A stretch of 58,731 nucleotides of DNA from an uncultured Hyphomonadaceae bacterium (GTDB taxonomy: Bacteria; Pseudomonadota; Alphaproteobacteria; Caulobacterales; Hyphomonadaceae), in assembly GCA_913057945.1 (NCBI GenBank), contig CAJXOF010000018.1, forward strand, positions 1-58,731, read 5' to 3'. The notes beneath the pieces were generated by a model. The model made no database searches and was not told where the DNA came from. It worked only from the letters and a program-made list of their open reading frames with translations. The translations under genes were made by a program, and so were the position numbers. Positions 43,798 through 51,297 of this stretch are shown here, piece by piece; position 1 is the first letter of the stretch; every line of letters starts with the position of its first letter.

Positions 43798-44784
43798 TTA
43801 GAGAATTGCTGGAATAACCCGGTCTGGTGGGCGGTGGCCGTCGGCGAAGGTCTTGATGTTGATGATGACCTTTTCGCCCATTTCGGTGCGGCCCTCGATC
43901 GTGGCCGAGCCCATGTGCGGCAGCAGCACGACATTCGGCAGGCCGAACAATTCCTCATTCACGGTCGGCTCACGCTCGAACACGTCGAGCCCGGCGCCGG
44001 CAATCTTGCCGGCCTTCAGCGCGCGGGCCAGTGCGGCTTCGTCGATCACCTCGCCGCGGGCCGTGTTCACGATATAGGATTCCGGCTTCATCAGGTCGAG
44101 TCGGCGCGCATTCATCAGATGGAAGGTAGCCGGCGTGTGCGGGCAGTTCACCGAGACAATGTCCATGCGCGACAGCATCTGGTCGAGACTGTCCCAATAG
44201 GTTGCCTCCAGCAGCTCCTCGATACGCGGGCTGACCGGCTTGCGGTTGTGATAATGGATCTGCAGGCCGAACGCCTTGGCGCGGCGCGCGACCGCCTGGC
44301 CGATGCGGCCCATGCCAATGATGCCCAGCCGCTTGCCTGCCAGCCGTCGCCCCATCATCCAGGTCGGCGTCCAGCCATCAAAGCCACCCGTGTTCATGAT
44401 CTGCGCGCCCTCGAACAGGCGGCGCGGGACCGACAGGATCAGCGCCATCGCGACATCGGCCGTATCATCGGTCAGCACGCCCGGCGTGTTGGTCACGGTG
44501 ATGCCGCGCTGCACGGCGCTCTGCACGTCGATATTGTCGACGCCTGCGCCAAACTGGGCGATCAGGCGCAGCTGGTCGCCGGCGCGCGCCATGATCCGTC
44601 CATCCAGCTTGTCCGTCACTGTCGGCACCAGCACATCGGCGGTCTGCATCGCCTCGGCCAGTTCATCCTGGGTGAAGGGGTGATCGTCATCATTCAGCCG
44701 CGCATCGAACAATTCCTTGAGGCGCAATTCGACAGGCGCCGGGAGTTTGCGGGTGACGACGACTTTCAGCTTCTTCGCGGACAT
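43798..44784 (-). CDS. D-2-hydroxyacid dehydrogenase (glyoxylate/hydroxypyruvate reductase-like)
   Basis: A 328-residue NAD(P)-dependent dehydrogenase. The Rossmann motif is LGIIGMGRIGQAVARRA, with catalytic Arg in NTARGEVIDE, Glu in LDVFEREP and His in LLPHMGSAT. QFGAGVDNIDV is the usual substrate-binding stretch. The substrate is most likely glyoxylate or hydroxypyruvate by similarity, but not proven. The ATG at 44784 fits the family; the frame extends upstream to 45060. Convergent with hpt (6 bp between stops) and divergent from the SH3 gene. Confidence 0.92.
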   Translation of the reverse strand: MSAKKLKVVVTRKLPAPVELRLKELFDARLNDDDHPFTQDELAEAMQTADVLVPTVTDKLDGRIMARAGDQLRLIAQFGAGVDNIDVQSAVQRGITVTNTPGVLTDDTADVAMALILSVPRRLFEGAQIMNTGGFDGWTPTWMMGRRLAGKRLGIIGMGRIGQAVARRAKAFGLQIHYHNRKPVSPRIEELLEATYWDSLDQMLSRMDIVSVNCPHTPATFHLMNARRLDLMKPESYIVNTARGEVIDEAALARALKAGKIAGAGLDVFEREPTVNEELFGLPNVVLLPHMGSATIEGRTEMGEKVIINIKTFADGHRPPDRVIPAIL

Positions 44785-44917
44785 AGGGACTCTTTTTGCA
44801 AATATTCTCATTCGGGCCTTAGCAGAGGGATTACAGCACGCCAACGCTTCATATTTTACACAAGATTCATTCGGTCGTGGAATTCTAGCCCTTCGCAGAC
44901 ATGGGAAAAGACTGCAC

Positions 44918-45421
44918 ATGAAGTGGGCAGCCATTATTTTGTCAGGCCTTCTGTTCGCCGTCGCCTCGGCGTTCGCGCAGAGCGTCACCCCTGTCCGTGT
45001 GAGCAAATTTTCCGGCAAGGAAGTGCCGCGCTTCGAGACGCTGAAATACAATGCCGTCAATGGCCGGGCCGGACCCAGCCGCGACCATCCGATCCTCTGG
45101 CGCTATGAACGCAAGGGCCTGCCGCTCCTGGTCATCAAGGAAAGCCAGACCTGGCGCCGCGTGCGCGACCCGTCCGGCGCCGAAGTCTGGGTGCATGCCC
45201 GCATGCTGGAGCCGGACGCCAAGGCGATGGTCCAGACGGACACGGTGATGCATCATGCGCCTGATGCCGAAAGCGAAGAGATCGCCCGCATCGAGGCAAC
45301 GGTCCTGGTGGACCTTGGCAAATGCGCGGACAATTGGTGCCGCATCGAGGCGGGCCACTACAAGGGCTTTGTCCCTGTGACCGCCCTCTGGGGTGTCACG
45401 ACCAGCGAAGCCGCCCTGTAA
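44918..45421 (+). CDS. Exported bacterial SH3 domain protein
   Basis: A 167-residue protein with a Sec signal peptide (MKWAAIILSGLLFAVASAFA) and SH3_4-type repeats: YNAVNGRAGPSRDHPILWRY followed by WRRVRDPSGAEVWVHARML, then a second, shorter copy (AESEEIARIEATVLVDLG, WCRIEAGHYKGFVP). The family is common in alphaproteobacteria next to a 2-hydroxyacid dehydrogenase, as here, and probably binds cell wall. The frame starts earlier, at 44717, within the divergent gene; the ATG at 44918 gives the signal peptide. Confidence 0.88.
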   Translation: MKWAAIILSGLLFAVASAFAQSVTPVRVSKFSGKEVPRFETLKYNAVNGRAGPSRDHPILWRYERKGLPLLVIKESQTWRRVRDPSGAEVWVHARMLEPDAKAMVQTDTVMHHAPDAESEEIARIEATVLVDLGKCADNWCRIEAGHYKGFVPVTALWGVTTSEAAL

Positions 45422-45449
45422 TCCAGGTTACCCCGACATCCCCTTCCTG

Positions 45450-45478
45450 TTGACAAGCCGCGCGGCACAGGCTCGTAA
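45450..45478 (+). promoter_or_regulatory. Candidate sigma-70-type promoter of fabA
   Basis: TTGACA at 45450-45455 and a weak -10 (TCGTAA) at 45473-45478 with 17-bp spacing, 34 bp before the fabA start. The -35 is perfect; the -10 is poor, which is common in alphaproteobacteria. Confidence 0.45.
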
Positions 45479-45511
45479 AGCCTCTTGCGCTGATTGAACA
45501 AGGGAACCGCC

Positions 45512-46039
45512 ATGTCCGGACCGCACGATTACCACACGCCCCAAAGCTCCTACTCCAAGGAAGACCTGCTGAAGTCAGGTGCCGGCGGTTATTTTGGCCC
45601 GGGCAATGCGCAATTGCCGATCCCGCCCATGCTGATGATGGACCGGATCACCGAGATCACCATGGATGGCGGCGAATTCGGCAAGGGCAGCGTGATCGGT
45701 GAACTCGACATCACGCCAGACCTCTGGTTCTTCGAATGCCATTTCCCCGGTGACCCGGTCATGCCCGGCTGCCTTGGCCTCGACGCCATGTGGCAGGCCG
45801 TCGGCTACTGGCTCGGCTGGTCCGGCAGCCCCGGCAAGGGCCGCGCGCTCGGCGTCGGCGAAGTGAAATTCACCGGCGAGATCACGCCCGACAAGAAGCT
45901 CGTGCGCTATGTCATCGACATCAAGCGCGTGCGTCGCGGCAAGCTCAATCTCGGCATCGCCGATGGCCGCGTCTATGTCGACGATGAGCATGTCTACACC
46001 GCGCTCGACATGAAAGTCGGCCTCAAGAACGTCCTCTAG
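45512..46039 (+). CDS. fabA: 3-hydroxydecanoyl-ACP dehydratase/isomerase
   Basis: A 175-residue hotdog-fold enzyme that dehydrates 3-hydroxydecanoyl-ACP and isomerises trans-2 to cis-3-decenoyl-ACP, the entry to unsaturated fatty acids. [38 protein letters not shown] (His in [11 protein letters not shown], Asp in GLDAMWQ) and [15 protein letters not shown] are the family blocks. ATG at 45512 has AAGGGAA upstream. fabB, normally directly downstream, is missing; an esterase on the other strand separates fabA from fabI. Its stop overlaps that of the esterase in CTAG. Confidence 0.95.
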   Translation: MSGPHDYHTPQSSYSKEDLLKSGAGGYFGPGNAQLPIPPMLMMDRITEITMDGGEFGKGSVIGELDITPDLWFFECHFPGDPVMPGCLGLDAMWQAVGYWLGWSGSPGKGRALGVGEVKFTGEITPDKKLVRYVIDIKRVRRGKLNLGIADGRVYVDDEHVYTALDMKVGLKNVL

Positions 46040-46950
46040 CGCGGGAGTTCCTGCGCGCTGAAGAATTCCCAGATGATTGTGCTGGCGTCGAAATTCTCGA
46101 CGGGGGCATCGCCGCGCCGTGTGCCCCGGCCTCCGCCGGGCCAGGCATGGCCACCCTCGGGCAAGCTGTACCAGAGCGTCGGCGCCTTGCAGCCCGCGCC
46201 CTGGCGCAGCGTATAGGCAGGCGTCGAAACCGCCTGCGCCTGACCGCTGCACGCATTCGATTTCAGCCAGTAGGACAAGGCATGGTCTGCTGGCGCATAG
46301 GGCCGGTCATTCGGCGCAGGCCTCAGCCCCCGCCCGGACCCGTTCCCGCCAGCGGCCGGCACGCGCGTATCCTGTTCCCCGGTGATAATCAGCGCCGCGA
46401 CTGGCGCCCCCGCCTTCACCTCATCCCCGAACATCGCGCCGACCACCGGCGCAATCGCCGCCACCTTGTGCGGCAGCTCGCGCCCGATCCGATACGTCAT
46501 CATCGCGCCATTCGACATGCCGGTCACATAGACCCGTGACGGGTCCGCCACGCCCTCAGCAACCAGCCGGTCAATCAGGTCGGATATGAAGCCGACATCA
46601 TCCACGTGCTGTTCCAGTGCATAGGCGCAGCAATGACCCGCATTCCAGGTCTTGAAGCGCCGCTTGCCCGACCCTTCCGGATAGACGGCGACAAAGCCTT
46701 CCCGCTCCGCCAGCGTATTGAAGCCCGACATGGTCAGGCCATTCTCGGAATTGCCCCCGCCGCCATGCAGCATGAGGACGAGAGGGGCCGGCCCTTTCAG
46801 GCTACGCGGCGTGTAGGTCAGGTAAGACCGCTCTGCCCCGCGGCTCAGCATCTGGTGCTCGGCCAGCCCGGCTGGGGCGGCCGGCTCCGCGCTCGCACAT
46901 GACGCTATCACCATCATCGCGGCGGCCATCGCCAGTCCTGCCTGTCTCAT
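46036..46950 (-). CDS. Polyhydroxybutyrate depolymerase-family esterase, lipoprotein
   Basis: A 304-residue alpha/beta hydrolase of the LpqC/PHB depolymerase family. The signal peptide ends IASC (Cys18), predicting lipidation. [17 protein letters not shown] is the oxyanion region, [16 protein letters not shown] the nucleophile elbow (GMSNG), and GGHAWPGG holds the catalytic His. It may act on exogenous polyesters or feruloyl esters; not resolvable. It lies between fabA and fabI on the opposite strand. Its stop shares CTAG with the fabA stop. Confidence 0.9.
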   Translation of the reverse strand: MRQAGLAMAAAMMVIASCASAEPAAPAGLAEHQMLSRGAERSYLTYTPRSLKGPAPLVLMLHGGGGNSENGLTMSGFNTLAEREGFVAVYPEGSGKRRFKTWNAGHCCAYALEQHVDDVGFISDLIDRLVAEGVADPSRVYVTGMSNGAMMTYRIGRELPHKVAAIAPVVGAMFGDEVKAGAPVAALIITGEQDTRVPAAGGNGSGRGLRPAPNDRPYAPADHALSYWLKSNACSGQAQAVSTPAYTLRQGAGCKAPTLWYSLPEGGHAWPGGGRGTRRGDAPVENFDASTIIWEFFSAQELPR

Positions 46951-47104
46951 CTTTCGTCCTCCAAAATGCGTCCCATGATGTGTTGAACGCGCCGCCGCGG
47001 GGATTCCGTCGCGGAAGGTGAAAAGACGGTCTGAATCTTGACGGAAGGACTGGTGATGCCTAGCGGTTCACCAAACAGATATTCACGAAGAGAGGCTTCC
47101 CCAC

Positions 47105-47920
47105 ATGGCTGATGACTGGACACCGCCGGCAGGCGACCTGATGAAAGGCAAGCGCGGCATCGTGATGGGCGTCGCCAACCAGAACTCCATCGCCTGGGGC
47201 ATTGCGCGCCAGCTGGCTGCCCAGGGCGCCGAGATCGCGTTCACCTATCAGGGCGACAGTTTGGAGCGCCGCGTGCGCCCGCTGGTCGAATCCATCGGCA
47301 TGGACACGATGATCCCCGCCGACGTCACCGATGATGCGTCGATGGATGCCGCGTTCGACGCCATCAAGGACAAATGGGGCAAGATCGATTTCCTCGTCCA
47401 CTCCATCGCCTTTGCCGGCAAGGACGAGTTGCAGGGTTCCATGGTCGCCAATACGACCCGCGAAGGCTTCCGCCGCGCGATGGATATTTCCGTCTACAGC
47501 TTCATCGACTGCGCCCGCCGCGCCAGCGAGATCATGCCAGATGGCGGCGCGATGATCTGCATGACCTATCTCGGCGCCGAGCGCACTGTGCCCTCCTACA
47601 ATGTCATGGGCGTTGCCAAGGCCGCCCTCGAAGCCGCAACCCGCTATGCGGCGCGTGACCTCGGCCCGCAGGGCATCCGCGTCAACGCGATCTCGGCGGG
47701 CGCGATGCGCACGCTGTCGCTGGCCGGCATTCGCGGCGGCAAGAGCCTGATGGGCACCGGCCGCGACTGGTCGCTGCTGAAAGAAGACACGCGCATGGAA
47801 GGCGTCGCTGGCGCCGCGCTTTACCTGCTGTCAGACCTCGGCCATTCGGTTGCGGGCGAAGTCCACCATGTCGATGCCGGCTTCCACGTCGTCGGCGTCC
47901 CGGACCTGCCGGAAGATTAA
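47105..47920 (+). CDS. fabI: Enoyl-ACP reductase (NADH), FabI type
   Basis: A 271-residue SDR-fold enzyme, final step of each fatty-acid elongation cycle and the target of triclosan. MKGKRGIVMGVANQNSIAWG is the FabI glycine-rich loop, and the catalytic pair is Tyr and Lys in PSYNVMGVAKAALEA (YxxxxxxK spacing). FVVGVPDLP-like C-terminus is present as FHVVGVPDLPED. A strong terminator follows, so it is transcribed alone. A TTGACG at 47038-47043 upstream is a possible -35. Confidence 0.95.
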   Translation: MADDWTPPAGDLMKGKRGIVMGVANQNSIAWGIARQLAAQGAEIAFTYQGDSLERRVRPLVESIGMDTMIPADVTDDASMDAAFDAIKDKWGKIDFLVHSIAFAGKDELQGSMVANTTREGFRRAMDISVYSFIDCARRASEIMPDGGAMICMTYLGAERTVPSYNVMGVAKAALEAATRYAARDLGPQGIRVNAISAGAMRTLSLAGIRGGKSLMGTGRDWSLLKEDTRMEGVAGAALYLLSDLGHSVAGEVHHVDAGFHVVGVPDLPED

Positions 47921-47960
47921 GGGCGGCGCTGTTCCAAAATACGAATTGATAAATTGAGGA

Positions 47961-47991
47961 GGGGGCGGCAACTAGCCGCCCCTTCTTTTTT
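47961..47991 (+). terminator. Rho-independent terminator of fabI
   Basis: GGGGCGGC (47962-47969) pairs with GCCGCCCC (47975-47982) around a 5-nt loop, followed by TTCTTTTTTT to 47991. It lies 41 bp past the fabI stop and touches the end of the small gene on the other strand. Confidence 0.92.
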
Positions 47992-48205
47992 ATCCGAACA
48001 GAGTCGGAGGCTCCGGTTCCCTAGCCTCAGGGAATCTTTTCCCCGTCAGCACCTCGCTCACGCGTCCCGGATTCACGTCGTGCTCTGCTGCGATGCGGTT
48101 CACGAACCAGCCGCGTTTGCGAAGGCGGTGAAAATCTCGAGCCATCTTCAGCGTAATTCTCTTACTAGGTTTTCGTTTTTCAGAGTCTACGTGCTTTTCT
48201 GTCAT
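47990..48205 (-). CDS. Small basic HTH-like protein of unknown function
   Basis: A 71-residue, strongly basic protein. Residues 16-60 (LKMARDFHRLRKRGWFVNRI, then AAEHDVNPGRVSEVLTGKRF) resemble a helix-turn-helix of the resolvase/Xre-like type. An AAGGAAA site 9 nt before the ATG supports translation. The base composition is slightly less GC-rich than its neighbours. It is convergent with fabI and abuts its terminator. I do not recognise a family; small DNA-binding proteins of this kind are often horizontally acquired. Confidence 0.65.
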   Translation of the reverse strand: MTEKHVDSEKRKPSKRITLKMARDFHRLRKRGWFVNRIAAEHDVNPGRVSEVLTGKRFPEAREPEPPTLFG

Positions 48206-48237
48206 AGGACATTTCCTTCTGAAATGCCGCTGCAGGC

Positions 48238-48341
48238 TTGACGGGTCGCCCCGTTACGGTCGACAAGAAAATCGTCTAGACAACCCCGCCTGCATTGGCG
48301 GTTCTGATTTAAGACCGGTCGCCCAACGACCGGTCTTTTTC
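48238..48341 (+). ncRNA. Candidate structured small RNA with its own terminator
   Basis: In the 307-bp gap before the NAD(P)-binding gene three hairpins follow one another: ACGGG-TCGC-CCCGT (48241-48254), CCGCC-TGCATT-GGCGG (48286-48301) and a perfect 11-bp stem AAGACCGGTCG/CGACCGGTCTT (48311-48321, 48327-48337) ending in T5. No coding frame of note covers it. A TTGACG at 48238-48243 could be a -35, in which case the first hairpin would not be transcribed. It could also be a long leader of the downstream gene. Confidence 0.35.
48311..48341 (+). terminator. Strong intrinsic terminator upstream of the NAD(P)-binding gene
   Basis: An 11-bp perfect stem with 5-nt loop (CCCAA) followed by TTTTT. 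No plus-strand protein gene reads into it: fabI has its own terminator 350 bp before. It therefore marks the end of an unannotated plus-strand transcript or an attenuator. Confidence 0.8.
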
Positions 48342-48512
48342 ATTTGAGGTAGGATTCCCTGACTCGCGCTAGTGGTATGCTGTAAAAATTTTGAGTCTTT
48401 TCTGTGGGTTGTAAAGCATAGCTTGAAGCTCCCCTCACCTTGCTGTGATCTGCCGGAACTCCTAGCGTCCCTTCCTGTTGGTTGGACGAACCCCATCTGA
48501 CAGGAGCCCTTC

Positions 48513-49169
48513 ATGTCCAATATCTTTCTCATCGGTGCCACGGGCGGCGTTGGCAGCCGCCTTGGCCCGAAACTCGTAGACGCCGGCCACACGGTCAAAG
48601 GCCTGCACCGCAAACCGGACCAGGCCGATGGCCTTCGCGACCAGGGCGTCGAGCCCGTCTTCGGCAACATCATCGACATGAGCGCGGACGATCTCGCCAG
48701 CGCCCTGCAGGGCTGTGATGTCGCCGTCTTTTCCGCAGGCGCTGCTGGCAGTGGCCGCGACAAGACCACGGCCATCGATGGCGAAGGCCCGGAGAAACTG
48801 GTCGAGGCTGCGCGCGCCGCAGGCGTGAAGCGCATCTATCTCGTCTCGGTCATCATGGATGCCGGTCGGGGCCGCGATACGAGTGACGATTTCGAACATT
48901 ACATGGCCATGAAACGCCGCGCCGATGCGGCCCTCACCCAGAGTGGCATCGACTATGTCATCGTCCGTCCCGGCACGCTGAAGGATGATGATGGCGACGG
49001 CAAAGTGATGGCTGGCCGCGCGATCACCTATGGTGATGTCGCCCGGGGCAATGTTGCCGCCACGCTCGCCGAACTGATCGGTGTGCCAGAGATCACCAAT
49101 GAGATCATCGAGCTGACCAATGGCGATACACCCGTCCCTGATGCAGTCGCCAGCTTCAAACGGGGCTGA
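48513..49169 (+). CDS. NAD(P)-binding atypical SDR (NmrA/YtfG-like)
   Basis: A 218-residue Rossmann-fold protein beginning [20 protein letters not shown], the NAD(P) loop [28 protein letters not shown] and [13 protein letters not shown] are shared with the NAD(P)H-binding atypical short-chain dehydrogenases. No YxxxK pair, so a reductase or redox sensor role cannot be distinguished. ACAGGAG precedes the ATG. Followed by a nitroreductase-type gene 50 bp downstream on the same strand. Confidence 0.87.
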   Translation: MSNIFLIGATGGVGSRLGPKLVDAGHTVKGLHRKPDQADGLRDQGVEPVFGNIIDMSADDLASALQGCDVAVFSAGAAGSGRDKTTAIDGEGPEKLVEAARAAGVKRIYLVSVIMDAGRGRDTSDDFEHYMAMKRRADAALTQSGIDYVIVRPGTLKDDDGDGKVMAGRAITYGDVARGNVAATLAELIGVPEITNEIIELTNGDTPVPDAVASFKRG

Positions 49170-49219
49170 CACGCCGCAAGCTACACGCAATGATGCTCCT
49201 TCGATCCTGGAGGGGCATC

Positions 49220-49900
49220 ATGAAGACCACCGAAGACACCCACGTCCCGCTCACCGGCTTTCCGCATTATCCGCTGGCCGAGATGCAGGCCCGTGCCGGC
49301 GCTTTCCATGAATCGATGGCCACGCGCCGGTCGATCCGTCAGTTCTCCGACCAGCCCGTCCCGCGCGAGATCATCGAGGCCTGTGTGGCCACGGCAGGGT
49401 CGGCCCCGTCCGGCGCCAATCACCAGCCCTGGTTCTTTGCCTGTGTGAACAGTGCGGAGAAAAAGCGCGAGATCCGCAAAGCGGCTGAAGCCGAGGAGCG
49501 CGAATTCTATTCCGGGCGCGCGGGAGACGACTGGCTCGACGCCCTCGCCCCGATCGGCACCGATGCCGACAAGCCCTATATGGAAACTGCGCCCTGGCTG
49601 ATCTGCATCTTCGCCCAACGCCGCGGCGGCGCCCATGAAGGCGAGACCCGCAAGAATTACTACATGAATGAAAGCGTCGGCATCGCGACCGGCCTGCTGA
49701 TGGCGGCCTGTCATCAGGCGGGCCTCGCCACGCTGGTGCACACGCCCAACCCGATGAAATTCCTGAACCGTATCTGCAACCGTCCCGAGACGGAAAAACC
49801 CTTCCTGATTCTCGTCGCAGGCCATCCGGCAGACGGCGCGCTGGTGCCAAAGCACGCGCTCGTCAAAAAGCCGCTGAAGGACATTTCAGCGTTTCTCTGA
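49220..49900 (+). CDS. Nitroreductase-family flavoprotein, iodotyrosine-deiodinase-like
   Basis: A 226-residue FMN-dependent reductase. [19 protein letters not shown] is the FMN-phosphate-binding start, [15 protein letters not shown] the core, and [19 protein letters not shown] the dimer helix. The lid segment [20 protein letters not shown] and [13 protein letters not shown] follow the iodotyrosine deiodinase subgroup, with Glu and Tyr of the amino-acid-binding lid kept but Ala at the place of its lysine (IFAQ versus IFKQ). It may dehalogenate another phenol or act as a plain nitroreductase. Start ATG chosen for GGAGGGG 5 nt upstream; the frame opens at 49190. Confidence 0.87.
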   Translation: MKTTEDTHVPLTGFPHYPLAEMQARAGAFHESMATRRSIRQFSDQPVPREIIEACVATAGSAPSGANHQPWFFACVNSAEKKREIRKAAEAEEREFYSGRAGDDWLDALAPIGTDADKPYMETAPWLICIFAQRRGGAHEGETRKNYYMNESVGIATGLLMAACHQAGLATLVHTPNPMKFLNRICNRPETEKPFLILVAGHPADGALVPKHALVKKPLKDISAFL

Positions 49901-49944
49901 GTCACGACAGGGGACTGTCCTATCGTTGCAGTAAAGCGGCAGGT

Positions 49945-50520
49945 TCAGCCGAGCCCTGCAAGGCGCCTGGCCACCAGATGCAGCGGGGCGGCCGATTCCC
50001 GGACTCGCGCCAGGATCAGGGCTCCCTCGAAGGAAATGATTGCCATTTCAGCGCGCTCCTGGGCCTCTTCCGCCTCCAGCCCTGCAGTCCGGTAGACCTC
50101 CGCGATGATGCGGATCCAATCATCATGTGCGGCGCGGCCAACTGCCGTTACCGCTTCATTCCGGGGGGCACATTCCAGGAGGACCGTGGTGATCGGGCTG
50201 CCGGACGTGAAGCGGCCTTCCTCCATCCAGCGCCCCAGCGTGTCAGCATAGGCTGCAAGCAAGGCTTCCGGGCTTTCCACCTGCTGCGCCAGCCTGTCCA
50301 ATTCCTCGGAAATCAGGCGTCCGGCCAGTTCCACCGCCGCCACAGCCAGCGCATCCTTGCCACCGGGAAAGTAATGATAGAGCGACCCTTTGGGAGCGCC
50401 GCTTTCTGTCAGGATCTGCTGCAGCCCGGTCGCAGCAAACCCCTGTCGGCGAAATAGCCGCATCGCTGTCTGGACCAGGTTTTCCTTGTGCAGGGCAGCG
50501 CGAGACACAGGCTTCTCCAT
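49945..50520 (-). CDS. TetR family regulator
   Basis: A 191-residue regulator. The TetR helix-turn-helix is ALHKENLVQTAMRLFRRQGF then TGLQQILTESGAPKGSLYHY, with the family FP after it; the C-terminal domain (LLECAPRNEAVTAVGRAAHD) resembles LmrA/YxaF-type regulators. It is divergent from an enoyl-CoA isomerase-like gene, and a GACCGGTC palindrome overlaps that promoter. The ATG at 50520 gives the family N-terminus; the frame extends 11 codons up. Confidence 0.9.
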   Translation of the reverse strand: MEKPVSRAALHKENLVQTAMRLFRRQGFAATGLQQILTESGAPKGSLYHYFPGGKDALAVAAVELAGRLISEELDRLAQQVESPEALLAAYADTLGRWMEEGRFTSGSPITTVLLECAPRNEAVTAVGRAAHDDWIRIIAEVYRTAGLEAEEAQERAEMAIISFEGALILARVRESAAPLHLVARRLAGLG

Positions 50521-50581
50521 AAACTGAGGCGGCGACCTGCCGCGAGGTGACATTTGACACGGTCTCCCGCTACGCGCAAAT

Positions 50582-50596
50582 TATAATGACCGGTCT
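50582..50596. promoter_or_regulatory. -10-like TATAAT overlapping a GACCGGTC palindrome
   Basis: TATAAT (50582-50587) is followed directly by the 8-bp palindrome GACCGGTC (50588-50595), 18 bp before the enoyl-CoA isomerase-like start and 61 bp from the TetR start. A repressor bound here would block the promoter. The nearest TTGACA is 22 bp up, too far for a normal -35. Confidence 0.5.
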
Positions 50597-50613
50597 AAAT
50601 AAGGACATTGCAC

Positions 50614-51297
50614 ATGGCTCATTCTTTTACCCTCACAAACAGCGTCGCGCGCATCACGCTCGATGATGGCAAGGTCAACGCGCTTTCAAGCGAGGCGCTC
50701 GGGTTCATTACCGCCAGCCTGGCAGAAGCCTCAGCCTCCGGCGCCCCGACGCTTCTGTCCGGCCGGCCCGGCATATTTTCGGCAGGATTCGACCTGAAAG
50801 AACTCGGAGGCGAGTCCGCGCAGGCGCGTTCCCTGCTTCAGGCCGGCGTAGACGCGATCCTCGCCATTCTCAGGCATCCGCGCCCCGTCCTGACGGTCTG
50901 CACCGGCCATGCCTATCCGATGGGGGCCTTTTTGATGCTCGCTTCAGATTTGAGGCTCGCCGCAGATGGTCCCTTCCGCATCGGCCTGAATGAAACCGCC
51001 ATCAATATGGCTGTCCCGGAATTCGCTCTCGCCCTGGCGCGCAGTCGGCTGGAGGCTGCCGCGCGCACCAATATCAGCGTCGCCCGCATGTTTACGCCGC
51101 AAGATGCCTCCCAGGCAGGATATGTGGACATGGTCGTGTCACCGGACCAGCTTGGGGAACGGGCCGAAGCGGAAATGGAGGCCCTGTGCAACCTCAACAT
51201 GGCGGCCTTTGCGGACACGAAGGCCCGGCTCAATGCAGGTGTCATCAGGGATGTGCTGGCCGCTGGGCTTCCCCGCCAGCGGGTTGAAGCGGGCTAG
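50614..51297 (+). CDS. Crotonase-fold protein, enoyl-CoA delta-isomerase-like
   Basis: A 227-residue protein. FSAGFDLKELGGES is the first oxyanion loop and TGHAYPMGAFLMLASDLRLA the second. FRIGLNETAINMAVPEF is the motif of mitochondrial-type enoyl-CoA isomerases, with the single catalytic Glu in GLNET. The other hydratase Glu (in GGGCELA of true hydratases) is replaced, so hydratase activity is unlikely. It probably shifts a double bond in unsaturated acyl-CoA. ATG at 50614 (AAGGAC upstream); a TTG 6 bp before is possible. Regulated probably by the divergent TetR gene. Stop shared with the CAP gene in CTAG. Confidence 0.87.
   Translation: MAHSFTLTNSVARITLDDGKVNALSSEALGFITASLAEASASGAPTLLSGRPGIFSAGFDLKELGGESAQARSLLQAGVDAILAILRHPRPVLTVCTGHAYPMGAFLMLASDLRLAADGPFRIGLNETAINMAVPEFALALARSRLEAAARTNISVARMFTPQDASQAGYVDMVVSPDQLGERAEAEMEALCNLNMAAFADTKARLNAGVIRDVLAAGLPRQRVEAG

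Noticed and set aside
49901..49944. GACAG-GGGA-CTGTC hairpin between the nitroreductase and TetR genes as a terminator
   Set aside because: Only five pairs and no T run on either strand.
50554..50587. TTGACA and TATAAT as one promoter of the isomerase-like gene
   Set aside because: The spacing is 22 bp, outside the usual 16-18; only the -10-like element and the overlapping palindrome are kept.
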